64,000 nucleotides of DNA, from NCBI GenBank assembly GCA_017408405.1, contig JAFQUP010000075.1:19316-83315 (forward strand), given 5' to 3'. Position 1 is the first letter of the stretch. Every line of letters starts with the position of its first letter. Both the position numbers and the translations under genes were made by a program. The notes beneath the pieces were generated by a model that was not told the origin of the DNA, did not search any database, and saw nothing but the letters and a program-made list of their open reading frames with translations. This document shows positions 35,837 to 44,220 of this stretch, in pieces. Source of the stretch: Thermoguttaceae bacterium (GTDB lineage Bacteria; Planctomycetota; Planctomycetia; Pirellulales; Thermoguttaceae).

Positions 35837-36691
35837 ATGAAACGCACAGTAATGATGGGACTTGTTTTGGCTATGGCTGGTTTTGCCGGCGCGAACGCGA
35901 ACGCGAATGAGACAAAAATCAATGACTCCAATGAACCTCAAATGACCGAGCAGGAACTCGCTTCTCTCGAAGCCTCACTTTTTGCCTCGATGGAAACCCT
36001 TGATACCTCAAGCGACGCCAAATTCGCGGAACAGCTTCAGGCGAGCGAAGGAAATGACGGAAATGCCAAATGCTGGTTCTGGTGCTGGCGCCGACGCTGG
36101 GTCGCCTATCCGCGCTACTACTATCAGACCTGGTACTGCCCGACCTACTACGTCCCGCTTCGTATCGTCACCTACGCCGTTCCGGTTGTCCGTCCCGTCG
36201 TCGTCAATCCTGTCGTGACAACTCCAGTCGTGACAACTCCCGCAGTGGTAACTCCCACGGTCCAGACTGCTCCCACGATGACCGTAACAAACGCCACGGC
36301 CACCGTCACCGCTACCGCGTCGGTTATCGCGAAGTTCCTTCCAAAGTCCGACAAAGTAGCTAAAGGCGCGGTCATTGACGGTACCGTTCCGGACCATTCT
36401 CCGCTGAAACAGTTCGGAATCCGTTCCGGAGACATTATCACGAAAGTCGACGGCAACCCGGTAAACAGCATGCTGGATGTCCGACGCATTACGAAGGACT
36501 CATCGATTGAGTTCATCAGCGGTAAACAGATCAAAGTCGCGGGAAAACCAATCCTTCAGAACGGCGGCGCGATGAGCAGCGGCGCGAAATCCGCGGACGT
36601 GACGGTTGATCAGATTAAAGCTCTCCAGGAAACCGAAATGTCGCTTTACGATTACTACGACAATCTGGAAAAGAAATCGACCATGAAATAA
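35837..36691 (+). CDS. exported PDZ-domain protein with aromatic and Val/Thr/Pro-rich middle
   Basis: 284 residues. Signal peptide at 1-24 (MKRTVMMGLVLAMAGFAGAN), starting with the same MKRTV as the Cys-rich protein. A helical segment follows (35-70), then a Trp/Tyr/Arg-rich stretch (CWFWCWRRRW, YPRYYYQTWYCP), then a Val/Pro/Thr-rich low-complexity segment (about 115-160). A PDZ-like domain lies at about 175-240 (SPLKQFGIRSGDIITKVDGN, then VNSMLDVRRI). No protease domain is present. PDZ domains bind C-terminal peptides, so a periplasmic adaptor or scaffold role is possible. AAAGGAAC precedes the ATG and a terminator follows at once. Confidence 0.75.
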   Translation: MKRTVMMGLVLAMAGFAGANANANETKINDSNEPQMTEQELASLEASLFASMETLDTSSDAKFAEQLQASEGNDGNAKCWFWCWRRRWVAYPRYYYQTWYCPTYYVPLRIVTYAVPVVRPVVVNPVVTTPVVTTPAVVTPTVQTAPTMTVTNATATVTATASVIAKFLPKSDKVAKGAVIDGTVPDHSPLKQFGIRSGDIITKVDGNPVNSMLDVRRITKDSSIEFISGKQIKVAGKPILQNGGAMSSGAKSADVTVDQIKALQETEMSLYDYYDNLEKKSTMK

Positions 36692-36712
36692 TCCCTGAAT
36701 GAAACTGAACGA

Positions 36713-36740
36713 AAAGCCGGACACCTGTTCGGCTTTTTGT
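36713..36740 (+). terminator. terminator of the PDZ gene
   Basis: AAAGCCGGACA / TGTTCGGCTTT (11 pairs, one G-U) with a two-base loop, followed by T-rich sequence. Confidence 0.82.
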
Positions 36741-36825
36741 TTATTCAGTTTTTATTTTAAAAACAGCGGGGCAGCTCTCACAAAATTTCACAAAATCCAT
36801 TCATTTTCTTTCTTTTAAATTTCCT

Positions 36826-37355
36826 TTGAGGCTTTTGAAAATATTTCTTTTTTTAATTGACAGATGGAATATCCGGAATAGAATAGAGAACATATCGTTT
36901 GGAGAGCTTCTTCGAAGGCAAGAAAGAAAAGGTAAACGAAAAACGAAAATCAGCTTACCCGAAAAAATACCGTTCTTGACCATTTTGGGACTTGGCTTGG
37001 GACCACGGTTCCTTTCAGCCAATCCGATCTGGACGCAGGGCGAAACGGCCAGTTACCCAAATACGGTAACGCACGAATACCTTCCAGGAGCGATAAAACC
37101 CATGAGAACATTCCCTGTGTGAAAATCCTTGCTCCGGACGGAACGGCATACGCGCAGGGAACGTTCGCGCTTAAAACAGACGATACCTGCTCTTTCTTCC
37201 GTTTCGATTTTTTGGAAACGGGAGGTTCGGATTTTCAGCTTTCAGAGATCACTTTCTACGGCAATCCGAATGCCGTTCCAGAACCGGAAACCTGGCCTCT
37301 GCTGTTCCTCGGCAGCCTTGGAATTTGAATGGCAAACCGAAGAAACAAAAAGTAA
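36826..37355 (+). pseudogene. decayed PEP-CTERM anchored exported protein
   Basis: Two overlapping short frames (36826-37122 and 37119-37328) belong to one former gene, broken by a frameshift near 37100. The second frame encodes a discoidin-like strand end (CSFFRFDFLETGGSDFQLSE, then ITFYGNP) and the PEP-CTERM sorting signal VPEPETWPLLFLGSLGI. An in-frame TGA at 37326 interrupts the signal just before its basic tail MANRRNKK (to 37355), where one would expect a Trp or similar codon. PEP-CTERM proteins are exported and processed by exosortase. The start of the gene is uncertain. The terminator after it is intact, which fits a fairly recent loss. Confidence 0.7.
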
Positions 37356-37378
37356 TTAAATACTTTTTAAATTTCCCG

Positions 37379-37407
37379 GCCGCGATTTTCAATCCGCGGC
37401 TTTTTTT
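37379..37407 (+). terminator. terminator of the PEP-CTERM remnant
   Basis: GCCGCG / CGCGGC with a ten-base loop and a following run of T. The rest of 37356-37657 shows only a weak TGATATAAA (37582-37590), a possible dfx promoter. Confidence 0.8.
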
Positions 37408-37657
37408 GTGAAAAGAACCAGCGATCCCTTAAGGTTTGCTTTTTCATGCTTTTTTAACGTTTTTTAAGGGAAACGTCTTGCCTCTTTCCTGTTTTTGAAT
37501 TAAAATACTCTAAGTTCGCTCCTGCCTATTTTCAATTTTCCGTGAAAAATTTCAGGGGTCCTACTTGCCAGAAGATTTTACTGATATAAAATAACATTTG
37601 TTAAAAGGATTTGATTGAAGATCCTTATTTTCCAACCTTCCTTCAAAGGAGACAGAA

Positions 37658-38047
37658 ATGAAAAGATTTGAAATTTATCGTTGCCCGGTTTGTGGAAACA
37701 TGGTTGAAGCCCTGAATGACGGAATGGGCAAACTGATGTGCTGCGGCAAGCCGATGGAAATGCTTTCGGAAAATACCGTTGATGCCGCTGCGGAGAAACA
37801 TGTCCCGGTTCTTTCTCGCGGAGAATATGGAGTGAAAGTTGTCGTTGGTTCCGTCGCGCATCCGATGACCGATGAACATTTTATTGGTTTTATCGAAGTT
37901 CATTCCGCGGACCGTGTTCAGCGAAAATATCTGCGCCCCGGGGAACTTCCGGAAGCCGAATTCAGCTGTCCGCCGACCGGCTGTGATTTCAATATTAACC
38001 CAACCGTTCGCGCGTACTGCAACCTGCACGGACTTTGGCAGAATTGA
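37658..38047 (+). CDS. dfx: desulfoferrodoxin (superoxide reductase, two-iron type)
   Basis: 129 residues. It reduces superoxide to hydrogen peroxide without releasing oxygen, a defence typical of anaerobes. The desulforedoxin-like N-terminal iron site has Cys9, Cys12 (YRCPVC) and Cys28-Cys29 (MCCGKP). The catalytic iron site uses His48 (EKHVPV), His in VAHPMTDEHFIGFIEV, and the C-terminal Cys/His of YCNLHGLW. All ligands are present. AAAGGAG precedes the ATG. The flavodiiron protein gene follows 151 bases later and probably completes the oxygen-stress unit. Confidence 0.97.
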   Translation: MKRFEIYRCPVCGNMVEALNDGMGKLMCCGKPMEMLSENTVDAAAEKHVPVLSRGEYGVKVVVGSVAHPMTDEHFIGFIEVHSADRVQRKYLRPGELPEAEFSCPPTGCDFNINPTVRAYCNLHGLWQN

Positions 38048-38198
38048 CGTCACTGGATAAATCATTCAAAAAAGAATTACGGAAGCGCGGCCAGCCGATT
38101 TGAGACGCAAGAGAATTAGTCCCCAAACCACTGCTCGTCCTCAATACGGTCCCGTTCTTCCGTTAAAGTAACTGTTACCCCTGAAAAGGAGAATTTCA

Positions 38199-39383
38199 AT
38201 GCACACACAGCTTTTTCCAGGAATTGACTGGGTTGGTTTCGTTGACTGGAATATTCGTGATTTTCACAGCTATAATACGGAACGCGGCGCGACGTATAAC
38301 GCGTATCTGATTCGAGACGAGAAAATCGCACTGATCGATACGGTCAAAAAAGCCGCTGCCGATACGCTCCTCAAAAATGTCAGCGAACTGGTTGATCTGG
38401 ATAAAGTGGATTATCTCATCTGCAATCACGCGGAGCAGGATCATGCCGGAGCAATGGCCCAGGTCGTTGCGCAAATGCCGAATGTTCAGGTCATCTGCTC
38501 GCCTCGATGCAAAGATATCCTTAGCGGATATACGGACACAAGCAGCTGGAATTTCCGTATTGTGGCCAACGGTGAAACGATTTCTCTCGGAGAAAATACG
38601 CTGACTTTTATCCACACGCCAATGGTTCACTGGCCGGACTCCATGTTCACTTACGTCGGAGAGAAAAAACTCCTCTTCTCCATGGATGGATTCGGACAGC
38701 ACATTGCCTCGAGCGAACGCTTTGATGATGAGATTCCTCTGGATCTTCTCCTCGAAGAGGCCAGGATTTACTACGCGAACATCGTCTATCCGTATGGAGC
38801 GATGGTTCAGAAAGTACTTGCCGCCGCCGCGGATCTTCCTATCGAAATGATTGCCCCAAGTCATGGTTTAATTTGGCGTAAAAATATTCCGGCCATCATC
38901 GAAGCCTACTCCCGCTGGGCAGCTAAAACAGCCGAGAAAAAAGTCGTCATTTTCTACGATACCATGTGGGAAAGTACCGAAATCCTGGCAAAAGCAATCT
39001 ATGAAGGCGTTCTTTCCGTACCAGGTGTTTCATGCACCATGACACACGTTCGAAAAAGTACACTGACTGAAATTTCCACTGCCGCGATGGATGCGAAATG
39101 CTGCGCTTTGGGAAGTGCTACCCTGAACGGGCTTCCGACTCCAACTATCGGGGCCGTCATGACATATCTCCAGGGACTGCGTTTTCCAATTCAAAACGCA
39201 CTCGCCTTCGGTTCATTCGGCTGGGGGAAAAACGCTGTCGATGAAATTTCCGCTTGGTTCACCAAGATGGAATGGACTCCGATCGCGGAACCAATCAAGT
39301 GCAAATGGCGTCCCACGCAGGAAATAATCGCGCAATGCGAAGAGGCCGGGCGTCAATTGGCTCTTAAAGCTCTCGAAGATTAA
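38199..39383 (+). CDS. fprA: A-type flavoprotein (flavodiiron protein, oxygen or NO reductase)
   Basis: 394 residues. The N-terminal metallo-beta-lactamase-like domain carries the diiron ligands (HAEQDH near residue 79, His near 146 in THTPMVHWPD, Asp near 165 and His near 226 in SHGLIW). The C-terminal flavodoxin domain starts near 250 (VIFYDTMWEST, then LGSATLNGLPTP and FGSFGWG). Family members reduce oxygen to water, or NO to nitrous oxide, in the cytoplasm using electrons from rubredoxin or similar carriers. GGAG is upstream of the ATG. It lies after dfx, giving a combined superoxide and oxygen defence. Confidence 0.95.
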   Translation: MHTQLFPGIDWVGFVDWNIRDFHSYNTERGATYNAYLIRDEKIALIDTVKKAAADTLLKNVSELVDLDKVDYLICNHAEQDHAGAMAQVVAQMPNVQVICSPRCKDILSGYTDTSSWNFRIVANGETISLGENTLTFIHTPMVHWPDSMFTYVGEKKLLFSMDGFGQHIASSERFDDEIPLDLLLEEARIYYANIVYPYGAMVQKVLAAAADLPIEMIAPSHGLIWRKNIPAIIEAYSRWAAKTAEKKVVIFYDTMWESTEILAKAIYEGVLSVPGVSCTMTHVRKSTLTEISTAAMDAKCCALGSATLNGLPTPTIGAVMTYLQGLRFPIQNALAFGSFGWGKNAVDEISAWFTKMEWTPIAEPIKCKWRPTQEIIAQCEEAGRQLALKALED

Positions 39384-39419
39384 ACGGACTGACTTTTTTT
39401 CGCAAGAAAATCCAATTAG

Positions 39420-39454
39420 AAAAAGGGGAAAGCACTTTCTGTTTTCCCCTTTTT
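39420..39454. terminator. bidirectional terminator between fprA and metK
   Basis: AAAAAGGGGAAA / TTTCCCCTTTTT, 12 base pairs, between convergent genes. Confidence 0.85.
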
Positions 39455-39490
39455 GAGTTTTAAAGAAAAGTCAAATGAACGTCATTCAAC

Positions 39491-40639
39491 TCAGTCTTCA
39501 TTCACGGCGGCTTTCAGAGCTTCCGCTTTGTCGGTCTTTTCCCACGGGAAACCGTCACGGCCAAAGTGACCGCCGGCGGCCGTCGCGCGGTAGATCGGCT
39601 GACGCAGATTCAGGCATTCGATGATTCCTTTCGGCGTCATCGGGAAGACCTTGCGGATCGCGGCTTCGATCTTGCACGAGCAGACTTTTTCGCTGCCGTA
39701 CGTATTCACGTAAACGCTCACCGGTTCCGCGACACCGATCGCGTAGGCAAGCTGGACTTCACAGTCGTCCGCCAGACCGGCCGCCACGACGTTTTTCGCG
39801 ATGTAGCGTGCCATGTACGCGGCAGAGCGGTCAACTTTCGTCGGGTCTTTACCGGAGAACGCGCCGCCGCCGTGGGAGGCCCAGCCGCCGTAGGTGTCGA
39901 CGATGATCTTACGGCCCGTCAGACCGCAGTCGCCATGAGGACCACCGACGACGAAGTTGCCCGTCGGGTTGATGTGGAACTGGATGTCTCCTTTGTTCAG
40001 CTCGGCCGGAATACACGGAAGGATGACGTTCGGAATGATCCAGTCCGCGATCTCTTTCTGGCTGACGCAGGCGCAGTGCTGGGTGGAAACGACGACCGTC
40101 GTGACTTTCACCGGGGTCATGCGGTCCACATATTCGACCGTGACCTGACTCTTGGAGTCGGGAAGAAGCCAATTCACTTCACCCTTCTGGCGAGCTTCGG
40201 TCAGACGGTTCATGATGCGGTGTGAAAGAGCGATCGGAAGCGGCATCAGTTCCGGGGTCTGCTTGCACGCATAACCGAACATCAGCCCCTGGTCGCCGGC
40301 ACCGTCACGGTCAACGCCCATCGCGATGTCCGGGCTCTGCGTGTCAAGACGGACCTGAACTTCGCAGGTGTCGCCGCTGAAACCAATGTCGTTGCTCGTG
40401 TACCCGACTTCATTGATGACCTTACGGGCGACGGCTTCGTAATCGACTTTCGCACTGGTCGTGATCTCGCCGGCGATGACGCAAAGGTCAGTCGTCACGA
40501 GCGTTTCACACGCAACGCGGCTGGTCGGATCCTGCGCGTAGATCGCGTCCAGAATTCCGTCGGAAATATTGTCGGCCAGTTTGTCCGGATGGCCCATGCT
40601 TACGGCTTCACTTGTGAAGAGAAAACTTTTCTGCGACAC
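39491..40639 (-). CDS. metK: S-adenosylmethionine synthetase
   Basis: 382 residues from GTG 40639, which has AAAGGAG six bases upstream. The longer ATG frame starting at 40762 lies inside the promoter and cannot be used. The enzyme forms S-adenosylmethionine from ATP and methionine. Motifs: [19 protein letters not shown] near residue 8, [13 protein letters not shown] near 115, and the signature [16 protein letters not shown] near 260. Codon use is GC-rich and biased, as expected for a highly expressed gene. Monocistronic. Confidence 0.98.
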   Translation of the reverse strand: MSQKSFLFTSEAVSMGHPDKLADNISDGILDAIYAQDPTSRVACETLVTTDLCVIAGEITTSAKVDYEAVARKVINEVGYTSNDIGFSGDTCEVQVRLDTQSPDIAMGVDRDGAGDQGLMFGYACKQTPELMPLPIALSHRIMNRLTEARQKGEVNWLLPDSKSQVTVEYVDRMTPVKVTTVVVSTQHCACVSQKEIADWIIPNVILPCIPAELNKGDIQFHINPTGNFVVGGPHGDCGLTGRKIIVDTYGGWASHGGGAFSGKDPTKVDRSAAYMARYIAKNVVAAGLADDCEVQLAYAIGVAEPVSVYVNTYGSEKVCSCKIEAAIRKVFPMTPKGIIECLNLRQPIYRATAAGGHFGRDGFPWEKTDKAEALKAAVNED

Positions 40640-40733
40640 GTTGGTCTCCTTTGAATAATCAATCAGGTTCAGCCCGATTCCAACACGTAATGAAGGAGTT
40701 GGACTGGAAATTAATAAATCAATAATTTTTTTT

Positions 40734-40762
40734 ATTATAGCAGATTTAAAAGATAATTTCAA
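40734..40762 (-). promoter_or_regulatory. promoter of metK
   Basis: Minus strand TTGAAA (40757-40762), 17-base spacer, TATAAT (40734-40739) with TGC before it (extended -10). The leader is about 90 bases; no SAM riboswitch could be recognised in it. Confidence 0.8.
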
Positions 40763-40901
40763 CCCCTTAAACAGTCTAAAGAAAAGATTTTTTTCTTTTT
40801 AGGAAAAATTTTAATTCCTTTCATCGAAAATTCCAGACCGTTCACCATGAAACAGTCTCTTTCTGTTTCCATATCCTCCAATGCTCTTAAAGTTGGTGTT
40901 T

Positions 40902-42575
40902 TCACTGTTTTTGTCCAGTCATGACCTTAAAAACAGCAGTATTATCAATAAAACGTCCGTCGTAATTCCAGAATGTTCCCATTTTTTCATCAATTCCGTC
41001 GGTAAATTCATGGACCAGTCTTTCAGCCCCGATTCCTCTCGCGTAAATCGGCACGAGCTGTTTCGTGTGGTCATCGGAATAGTATTTGGCAACCGGTAAA
41101 ATTCCCTTCCCCTGATAAATCGGAGCCGTCTTCGGGATACCGTCAGCCCCGGCTTCCGGGCCGTAGATCGCGCCATTATCGTGATCAGCCGTAACAATCA
41201 CCAACGTTTTTTCCCATGAGGAATACTTTTCCACCCAGTCACAAACCGCCGCAACCGCCTGGTTGAAATCAGCCATTTCCTCAACACATCGAACTAAATC
41301 ATTCGCGTCATTGGCGGCGTCCACCGCGCCTCCTTCCACTAACAGAAAAAATCCCCCGGTATTCGGCCTTAGAGAATCATTACCCTTTTGAGGGGTAAAG
41401 GCAAGAATATTCAGCGCGGCGAGAGCAGTCTGCGCAAGCGTTGGAGAAGAGGCAAGCAAAGGACTCCCCGCTTTGCGATGACACTGAAAGGAATTAGCGG
41501 TTGGCGCGAGTGCCAAAAGCCGAAGCGGAACATGAGGCGCGCCAGAAACCTCAAAACGATCCGGAGTCCGCTCCGCGATTGCCTGAATACTTTCCCGCGA
41601 TTCCGCGAAAGTCCATTGCTCCGAAAAAAATCCGGCTCGAATTTTTCCCCAAAGTTCCTCGGACGGACCATATTTTTCGAAAACCGCTTCCCGACGCTGA
41701 CCATCATCGTTAAACTCCGGGTGTCCAGCTCCTATGATTACGTCCAAATTTCCATCCAAAAACATTTCCGCGAATAATTTCTGACCGTTTTTCCGTTCCG
41801 GATCATGCGCGGCAGTCGCGGCCATCGTGGCACTCGCGATCTGAAAAGAAGTAACCGCCCCCGTTCTTCCTCCTTTTTTCCGGAAAAGTTCCGTGATAGT
41901 CTCAAGCCTCTCATCATTCGGGCCAATCCCAACCCGACCGTTTCGTGTTTTGATTCCGGTCATCAGCGCCGTTCCGGTCGAAGCGGAATCCGGCGGAATG
42001 AAAGCCGGTTCTTTTTCGTAAAATGGCACACGAAGATTTTTAAAATCGGCCCAATCTTTCTGGACATCGTAAAAACTTTTTTTATGGAAAGTAGCGACCG
42101 AAGTCATGCACCATGGTTTCTGCTGGTAAAACAGTCCTTGCGGAGAACCAGTCAAAAAGTCGGCGGCACAGTAAAAAGCACCAAATCCGGCCCCGTCCGC
42201 AATCATCAAAATCACATTTTCGGGCTGGGGAATTTCAGCGTTCTGAGATTTCAAAACCACCTTATCAGCGGAAGAATTCTCCATCAAAGCAGTTTCCGCC
42301 CCATCTTTCTCAAAGGACCGTTCCACGATTTCCTTTAAATTTTCAGACTCGCCGCCCCCAAATTCACCTTCGTTTTCTTCCGTGTTTTCCGATGAGGCGG
42401 CCAGGTCAATGACGATGATTTCATCCTCATCCTCCTGCTGAACGTCAGAACACGCTGAAAACATCTCTTTCACTTTAGAGGAACAGCCGCTCAAAAATGG
42501 CCCCGTAATAAAAAGTATCCCCAAAAGCAGGAAACCTAAACAAGAAAATCGTTGGTTGAGAAAGCTGGATTTCAT
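40902..42575 (-). CDS. lipoprotein alkaline phosphatase with one substituted metal ligand
   Basis: 557 residues. The signal peptide ends in a lipobox (LSGC, Cys about 31), so it is probably lipid-anchored. A 75-residue acidic linker precedes the catalytic domain (from about 115). Alkaline phosphatase motifs: MIADGAGFG (metal Asp), PDSASTGTALMTG (nucleophile Ser), TADHDNG and DDHTKQLVPIYA. In the segment VEGGAVDAANDAND the position that carries a zinc-binding His in E. coli PhoA (His331) is Asp. The enzyme should release phosphate from organic phosphates at the cell surface, though altered metal use or lost activity is possible. It is read away from dnaA. Confidence 0.87.
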   Translation of the reverse strand: MKSSFLNQRFSCLGFLLLGILFITGPFLSGCSSKVKEMFSACSDVQQEDEDEIIVIDLAASSENTEENEGEFGGGESENLKEIVERSFEKDGAETALMENSSADKVVLKSQNAEIPQPENVILMIADGAGFGAFYCAADFLTGSPQGLFYQQKPWCMTSVATFHKKSFYDVQKDWADFKNLRVPFYEKEPAFIPPDSASTGTALMTGIKTRNGRVGIGPNDERLETITELFRKKGGRTGAVTSFQIASATMAATAAHDPERKNGQKLFAEMFLDGNLDVIIGAGHPEFNDDGQRREAVFEKYGPSEELWGKIRAGFFSEQWTFAESRESIQAIAERTPDRFEVSGAPHVPLRLLALAPTANSFQCHRKAGSPLLASSPTLAQTALAALNILAFTPQKGNDSLRPNTGGFFLLVEGGAVDAANDANDLVRCVEEMADFNQAVAAVCDWVEKYSSWEKTLVIVTADHDNGAIYGPEAGADGIPKTAPIYQGKGILPVAKYYSDDHTKQLVPIYARGIGAERLVHEFTDGIDEKMGTFWNYDGRFIDNTAVFKVMTGQKQ

Positions 42576-42717
42576 TTTTGTCCTTTTACTGTTAAGAGGT
42601 GGAAGTCATTTTTACTGATTATAGACGAAAAGAATATTTTCTTCCAGCGTGAAAATGCCCTTTTTTGTTTTTTTCACTAAAAAAACAAAAATTTTTCGTT
42701 TTTCAGTTAAAGAAATC

Positions 42718-42746
42718 TTGATTTTTCCAACGCGAATGCATATAAT
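42718..42746 (+). promoter_or_regulatory. promoter of dnaA
   Basis: TTGATT (42718-42723), 17-base spacer, TATAAT (42741-42746). The -10 overlaps the ATG at 42739, so translation must begin downstream, most likely at 42808. Confidence 0.7.
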
Positions 42747-42807
42747 TGGAAAAATAAGGGATTTTCTCCAAATCGTATTCCAAGACACACATTCCCCAGG
42801 GCCGGTC

Positions 42808-44214
42808 ATGTCGTCGATCATTTCCATTCCATTTCAGCAGAAGCTCCAACATTCCAGCCAATTTGGTCCCTCTGCCTCAAAAGACGATTCCTCCGAACTG
42901 GAACTCCAACCGCATCCTTTTTTAGCCGGTCCTGAAAATTACGTGGTCTGTTCAGCAGTCTACGACATCATCCAGGAAACCCCCAATCCTTTTCTCATCA
43001 TATTCTGCGCCCCTTCCGGAAGCGGCAAAACCCATCTTTCAGAAGGCCTTCTTCTTTCGTGGTTCGCCAGGCACCCCAACGGACCGGGACTCTGTATTCC
43101 GGCACTTGAATTTGCCCGGGAATGGGCCAACGCGCAAAGAACCCGAACTCCGCACGAATTCTTTGAGAAATACCAGATACTGGAATTTGTTATTCTTGAA
43201 GATATTCAGGAAATTTCCACCCACCCGGCTACTCAGGATCAGCTTGTTCGCCTGCTCGACATATGGAACCGCAATCAAACCCGGGTACTCCTGACCGGCA
43301 ATCAGCCCTTTAGCCTGCTTCCCCTGAACGAAAAACTCATTTCCCGACTTCGCCAGGGCGTAACGATTCCGATTCAGCTCCCTTCAACGGAAGTTCGCGG
43401 CGGAATCCTTGCCCTTCCTGAACATTCGCAGAATATCTCTATTCCGCAAACGGTTCTGGAAGAATTCGTAGAGCAGTCTGATCAACAGGAACTCACCGTT
43501 GGTGAAATGCTTCAGCGTTTTCAAAAGCTGGTCTGGTCCCGAAAAATTGCTCCGGAGCAGGGTAAAACTGGCATCATTCCGCCGCAGACTCAAAACAATT
43601 TACTGACCGATTCGGCGGAAGATACCCAAATCACGATTGCCCAAATCGCGAAATTGGCCGCTAAATTCTATAAAATCCGGCTTTCCGACCTGCGAAGTAA
43701 ATCCAGAAAAATGACTCTCGTTACGGTTCGGGACATCATTTACTTCATGGCACGCCGCATGACAAACGCTACTCTGGATGAAATCGGACTCTATTTCAAC
43801 GGACGTGACCACACGACTATCCTTCACGGATGCGCGCAGGCTGAAATTCTCATTCGCACGAACGATGAAGTGAAACGCTGCGTCGATTACCTCCACTCGG
43901 AATTGCGTCTGCTCCAAAAACAGGCTCGTTACCAGCAGCCCGCCAGCACCTCCAATCCATTTCCGCCCCGGAATCAGGAGAATGAAACTCTTTCCCCAGA
44001 AACTTCCGGCAGTCTCAAAGGCACAAGAAAATACTCACGCCCAAAGAGTTCCGTGAATGAAACCGGCTCTGAGTCATGGAACAACGCGGAATCATTGGAG
44101 TCAATTGAAACGCCCGCTCAAAATTCTCTCTCATCTTCCACCTTGTCCCCAGCCATAAAAAAGGCCGGCTCCAAACGAACCAGCCAAGCCAAAAAACAAA
44201 AGAAAAAAGACTAA
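42808..44214 (+). CDS. dnaA: DnaA-family replication initiator with a Ser/Lys-rich C-terminal tail
   Basis: 468 residues from ATG 42808, chosen because the promoter -10 at 42741 excludes earlier codons. AAA+ domain: Walker A APSGSGKTH near residue 73, Walker B FVILEDIQEI near 130, sensor region LLTGNQPF near 165. The DNA-binding domain IV has ITIAQIAKLAAKFYKI, RRMTNATLDEIGLYFNGRDH and TTILHGC (the DnaA signature). Two departures from the norm: the N-terminal DnaB-interaction domain is missing or reduced to about 45 residues, and roughly 95 residues rich in Ser, Thr, Asn and Lys follow domain IV, which normally ends the protein. The gene stands alone (no dnaN, recF or gyrB). It may be the main initiator or a divergent second copy. 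Confidence 0.85.
   Translation: MSSIISIPFQQKLQHSSQFGPSASKDDSSELELQPHPFLAGPENYVVCSAVYDIIQETPNPFLIIFCAPSGSGKTHLSEGLLLSWFARHPNGPGLCIPALEFAREWANAQRTRTPHEFFEKYQILEFVILEDIQEISTHPATQDQLVRLLDIWNRNQTRVLLTGNQPFSLLPLNEKLISRLRQGVTIPIQLPSTEVRGGILALPEHSQNISIPQTVLEEFVEQSDQQELTVGEMLQRFQKLVWSRKIAPEQGKTGIIPPQTQNNLLTDSAEDTQITIAQIAKLAAKFYKIRLSDLRSKSRKMTLVTVRDIIYFMARRMTNATLDEIGLYFNGRDHTTILHGCAQAEILIRTNDEVKRCVDYLHSELRLLQKQARYQQPASTSNPFPPRNQENETLSPETSGSLKGTRKYSRPKSSVNETGSESWNNAESLESIETPAQNSLSSSTLSPAIKKAGSKRTSQAKKQKKKD
44157..44185 (-). terminator. terminator of the ApgM-type gene, inside the end of dnaA
   Basis: Minus strand GGCTGG / CCGGCC (one G-U) followed by six T. It lies within the last codons of dnaA, so the convergent transcripts overlap. 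Confidence 0.55.
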
Positions 44215-44220
44215 TCCTTT

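Noticed and set aside
37326..37328. In-frame TGA as selenocysteine or stop recoding
   Set aside because: There is no selenocysteine element visible, and the gene also carries a frameshift, so ordinary decay explains both.
40640..40733. SAM riboswitch before metK
   Set aside because: The leader is short and without the expected stem pattern.
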